From the NCBI RefSeq assembly GCF_001612905.1, contig NZ_BDBI01000034.1:49467-113466 (forward strand): a DNA stretch of 64,000 bases. The letters run 5' to 3'. A program made the position numbers and the translations under genes. Shown here piece after piece: positions 61,609-64,000 of this stretch. A model generated the notes under the pieces. It worked only from the letters and a program-made list of their open reading frames with translations, was not told the DNA's origin and did no database searches. This DNA comes from Nocardia ignorata NBRC 108230 (GTDB lineage Bacteria; Actinomycetota; Actinomycetes; Mycobacteriales; Mycobacteriaceae). Numbering within the stretch: position 1 is the stretch's first letter; each line of letters starts with the position of its first letter.

Positions 61609-62343
61609 TCAGGCGGGCTGAGCCTCTGCACCTTCCAGCGCTGGACGAGCGCTGAACGGGCATTGCCAGTCGACAGGCTTGGGGCGGCCGGAGTAGCGGC
61701 GAGCTTCGGAGAGGGTTTCGTACTCCATGAGGTTCGGGTTGATGTCGCCTTGGAGCATGATGTCCTGCTTGCGGATCTTGTCGGCCAGGCGGTCCCACAT
61801 GCCGTCGGCCTTGATGCGGGCGAACTGGTCGTGGGAGTTGAAGGCCAGCATGGGGAAGGGCGGGCGGCGGCCGAGGCGGCGGTGGGTTTCGTGGAGGCCG
61901 ATGACGAAGAATTTGTGGCCGGCGACGCTGTATTTGAATTCTTCGGATTGGGGGTCGGAGGAGCAGCCGTCTGCCCAGGCGAAGCGTTGGGCGTCGGCCT
62001 CGTGGAGGAGCTGAAGGTGCTGCCACAGGAGTTCTTCGAAGCGGAGTTCGTCGACGCCGCGGGGCTGTTCGAAGGTGGCGATGAAGCTGGTGAACTTTCG
62101 TGAGCTCCAGTCCGCGGTGCCGACGAATTCGGCCAGGTCGGCGGCCATCAGGCGGGCGGATTCTTCGCCGCCGAGCACGTCGTAGTGGCAATGGGTGATT
62201 CCGCCTTGGCGCCAGGCGGAGCGACCCGCCAGACAGGCGAACCGGTCTCCGAGAAGGAAGTTCCCCACTTCAGCTCGCGCATCCGTCGTCAACCCGGCGT
62301 TCCTTTCCGACCACATCTCTACCCGGGCCGGAGTGCGAGCCAT
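61609..62343 (-). CDS. YqcI/YcgG (GntA-like) heme-oxygenase-type protein
   Basis: 244 aa. Family pattern: FACLAGRSAWRQGGITHCHY, ELLWQHLQLLHEADAQRFAW, SEEFKYSVAGHKFFVIGLHE and the FPMLAFNSHDQF and ARRYSGRPKPVDWQCPF end. In guanitoxin biosynthesis, GntA of this family is a heme-dependent N-hydroxylase of an arginine derivative; here the substrate is unknown. I chose the ATG at 62343; others at 62319 and 62433 are possible and no ribosome site decides it. It is followed by the broken ATP-grasp gene. Confidence 0.75.
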   Translation of the reverse strand: MARTPARVEMWSERNAGLTTDARAEVGNFLLGDRFACLAGRSAWRQGGITHCHYDVLGGEESARLMAADLAEFVGTADWSSRKFTSFIATFEQPRGVDELRFEELLWQHLQLLHEADAQRFAWADGCSSDPQSEEFKYSVAGHKFFVIGLHETHRRLGRRPPFPMLAFNSHDQFARIKADGMWDRLADKIRKQDIMLQGDINPNLMEYETLSEARRYSGRPKPVDWQCPFSARPALEGAEAQPA

Positions 62344-62614
62344 TCGGCGAATGCAGCCACCTGGCCCATATTGCGAGGCTGATCCTGTCAGCCGACCAGC
62401 CGGTGCGCGAATCGATCGAATCGATGCCGACAATCATTCGCCCCGTTCGAGGGCACAATCGGATAGGTGAGCGTGTCGCGTATCACCTTCGACGGTGCGG
62501 GTCGGAACACTCGTAGAGCAATTCGGACCGCTCCACGCGATCTCTTCGGCTTGTCGGTGCCGAGGAGTAGCGTCGGGATCCGTCAGCGTTGCGGTGACCA
62601 CGTGGAGGTCTGCG

Positions 62615-63712
62615 ATGGACGTGTTGCTCGGGATAGGGACTCGTAAGGGGCTGTTTCTGGCACGGAGCCGGGACGGGCGCAAGACCTGGGAGGTGGCGCC
62701 GCCGCAGTTTCCGGTTGCCGATGTGAAGGCGTTGGCGATCGACACGCGATCGAGGACGCCGCGAGTGCTGGCGGGGGTGTTGAACAGTCACTTCGGTCCG
62801 ACGATGGTAGTCAGCGACGATCTCGGGCAGACGTGGAGTGAGCCGGACGACGCGCCGCTGGCGTTTCCGGACGACACAGATGCTGCGCTGCAAGGAGTTT
62901 GGCAGATCAAGCCGGCTACCGAGGCGGAGCCGGATGTGGTGTATGCGGGAGTCGAGCCGTCGGCGTTGTTCCGTTCCGAGGACGGCGGGCACAATTTCGA
63001 GTTGGTGCGCGGACTCTGGGACCACCCGCATCGCACGCAGTGGCAGCCGGGTGGCGGCGGACTCGCACTGCACACGATCCTTCCGCACCCTGCGGATACC
63101 CGGCGGATGGCTGTCGCGATGTCGACGGGTGGGGTGTATCAGACCACCGACGGTGGGGAATCGTGGCGGCCCACGAACAAGGGGGTCACAGCGGACTTCA
63201 TGCCGGGAGAGTTACCGGAATGGGGGCAGTGCGTGCACAAGGTGGCGCTCGATGCCGCGGATTCCGACACGATGTATCTGCAGAACCACGGTGGGGTGTT
63301 CCGTAGTACCGATGCCGGGGAGCGCTGGCAGTCGATCGATGGTGGGCTGCCACCGTCGAATTTCGGATTCCCGATCGTCGCGCATCCTCGGCGGCCCGGC
63401 GTGATCTACACGTTCCCACTGGTCGCGGACATGGATCGCTTTCGGTTTCCGCCAGACGCCAAGTGCGCCGTGTACCGCAGCGAGGACGGTGGGCAGACCT
63501 GGTCGGCGCTCAGCGATGGGCTGCCGGAGGTGCCGTTCTGGGCGGCGGTGATGCGTGATGCCATGTGCGCTGACGATGCCGACCCGGCAGGCATCTATTT
63601 CGGCACTCGCAACGGCGAGGTGTACTGCAGTGCGGACGAAGGCGATCACTGGCGGCTGGTGGCCGACAAGCTGCCGGACGTGCTCTGTGTGCGCGCCGCG
63701 GTGATCGGATAA
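62615..63712 (+). CDS. BNR/WD40-like beta-propeller protein
   Basis: 365 aa. It consists of repeated blades with the Asp-box pattern SxDxGxTW: RSRDGRKTWE, SDDLGQTWSE, SEDGGHNFEL, TTDGGESWRP, STDAGERWQS, SEDGGQTWSA and SADEGDHWRL. No signal peptide is seen, so it is probably cytosolic. The ATG at 62615 has GGAGG with good spacing. The downstream MoaD/ThiS-like gene starts 5 bp after its stop, so the two are co-transcribed. The family (exo-alpha-sialidase or YVTN-like in annotation) has no proven activity in this context. Confidence 0.85.
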   Translation: MDVLLGIGTRKGLFLARSRDGRKTWEVAPPQFPVADVKALAIDTRSRTPRVLAGVLNSHFGPTMVVSDDLGQTWSEPDDAPLAFPDDTDAALQGVWQIKPATEAEPDVVYAGVEPSALFRSEDGGHNFELVRGLWDHPHRTQWQPGGGGLALHTILPHPADTRRMAVAMSTGGVYQTTDGGESWRPTNKGVTADFMPGELPEWGQCVHKVALDAADSDTMYLQNHGGVFRSTDAGERWQSIDGGLPPSNFGFPIVAHPRRPGVIYTFPLVADMDRFRFPPDAKCAVYRSEDGGQTWSALSDGLPEVPFWAAVMRDAMCADDADPAGIYFGTRNGEVYCSADEGDHWRLVADKLPDVLCVRAAVIG

Positions 63713-63717
63713 GGGCC

Positions 63718-63990
63718 GTGGCGCGCGTCTGTCTGCCGTCGGTGCTTCGCACGTACGTCGACGGCGCAAGGGAACTCGACATCGACGGGGCGGACCTCCG
63801 CCAGGTGCTCGATGTGCTGCGTGAGCAGTATCCGGGGCTGGAACGGCGTTTGCGCGATGAACGCGGAGTGCTGCGCCGGTATGTGAACTTCTATGTCGAC
63901 GGTGACGAATGCCGGACTCTCGACGGCCAGGACACTGCGGTCCAGAAAGGCACCGAGGTGATGATTATTCCGGCCGTTGCCGGCGGGTGA
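63718..63990 (+). CDS. MoaD/ThiS-family sulfur-carrier-like protein
   Basis: 90-aa ubiquitin-fold protein with the C-terminal Gly-Gly (PAVAGG) that is adenylated or thiocarboxylated in MoaD/ThiS proteins. The core has ELDIDGADLRQVLDVLRE and RRYVNFYVDGDECR. The GTG at 63718 follows AAGGGCC. It pairs with the propeller gene upstream; which pathway uses it (molybdopterin, thiamine or another sulfur transfer) cannot be told. Confidence 0.85.
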   Translation: MARVCLPSVLRTYVDGARELDIDGADLRQVLDVLREQYPGLERRLRDERGVLRRYVNFYVDGDECRTLDGQDTAVQKGTEVMIIPAVAGG

Positions 63991-64000
63991 ATTGGTCTAG

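Overview
The window is GC-rich DNA with GTG starts, many ATGA/GTGA gene overlaps and actinobacterial families. These include a two-lipoyl-domain E2 enzyme of the actinobacterial type, a DUF732-like secreted protein, TIGR01777 proteins and BREX type 2. The order pepA/pepB - E2 (dlaT/sucB) - TIGR01777 protein - lipB - lipA matches my recollection of Mycobacterium tuberculosis Rv2213-Rv2218, so the host is probably a Nocardia/Rhodococcus-like member of the Mycobacteriales.

Layout. (1) 1-11.6 kb is conserved core: leucyl aminopeptidase (5' end outside the window), lipoyl-dependent E2, two TIGR01777 proteins, a GNAT, a MerR/B12-type photoregulator divergent from a lipocalin-photolyase pair, lipB-lipA, and ppnP with a clear terminator. 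(2) 11.7-20.7 kb is variable: an SDR, an exported M15-like protein, an MFS pump divergent from its TetR regulator with two palindromes between them, and a four-gene run of unknown function. (3) 20.7-26.6 kb carries a Fic protein with its own dyad-rich promoter, and a tightly coupled minus-strand cassette of a STAND-like ATPase, a class V aminotransferase and an APH-like kinase. (4) 26.6-34.6 kb is a six-gene plus-strand operon: coiled-coil protein, Cas4-like Fe-S nuclease, an unknown protein with a beta-rich C-terminus, an SF1 helicase, then McrB and McrC. (5) 34.8-39.5 kb holds an SF1 helicase-PLD-DUF5710 fusion and a Ser/Thr kinase on the minus strand. (6) 40.1-58.5 kb is a complete BREX type 2 (Pgl) system in canonical order (pglW-pglX-pglY-pglZ-brxD-brxHI), met tail to tail by a DUF2075 nuclease-helicase. 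(7) 60.4-62.3 kb is a rearranged stretch: an ATP-grasp gene split over opposite strands with a 59-bp perfect inverted repeat, downstream of a GntA-like gene. (8) The end holds a BNR/propeller protein and a MoaD/ThiS-like protein.

From about 21 to 60 kb the window reads as a defence island. The strongest candidate for an undescribed system is the 26.6-31.3 kb block. Its nuclease, beta-barrel-like protein and SF1 helicase look like the parts of a Dna2 enzyme split over three coupled genes, with an extra coiled-coil subunit and a co-directional McrBC module. All assignments come from reading motifs; no database search was possible.
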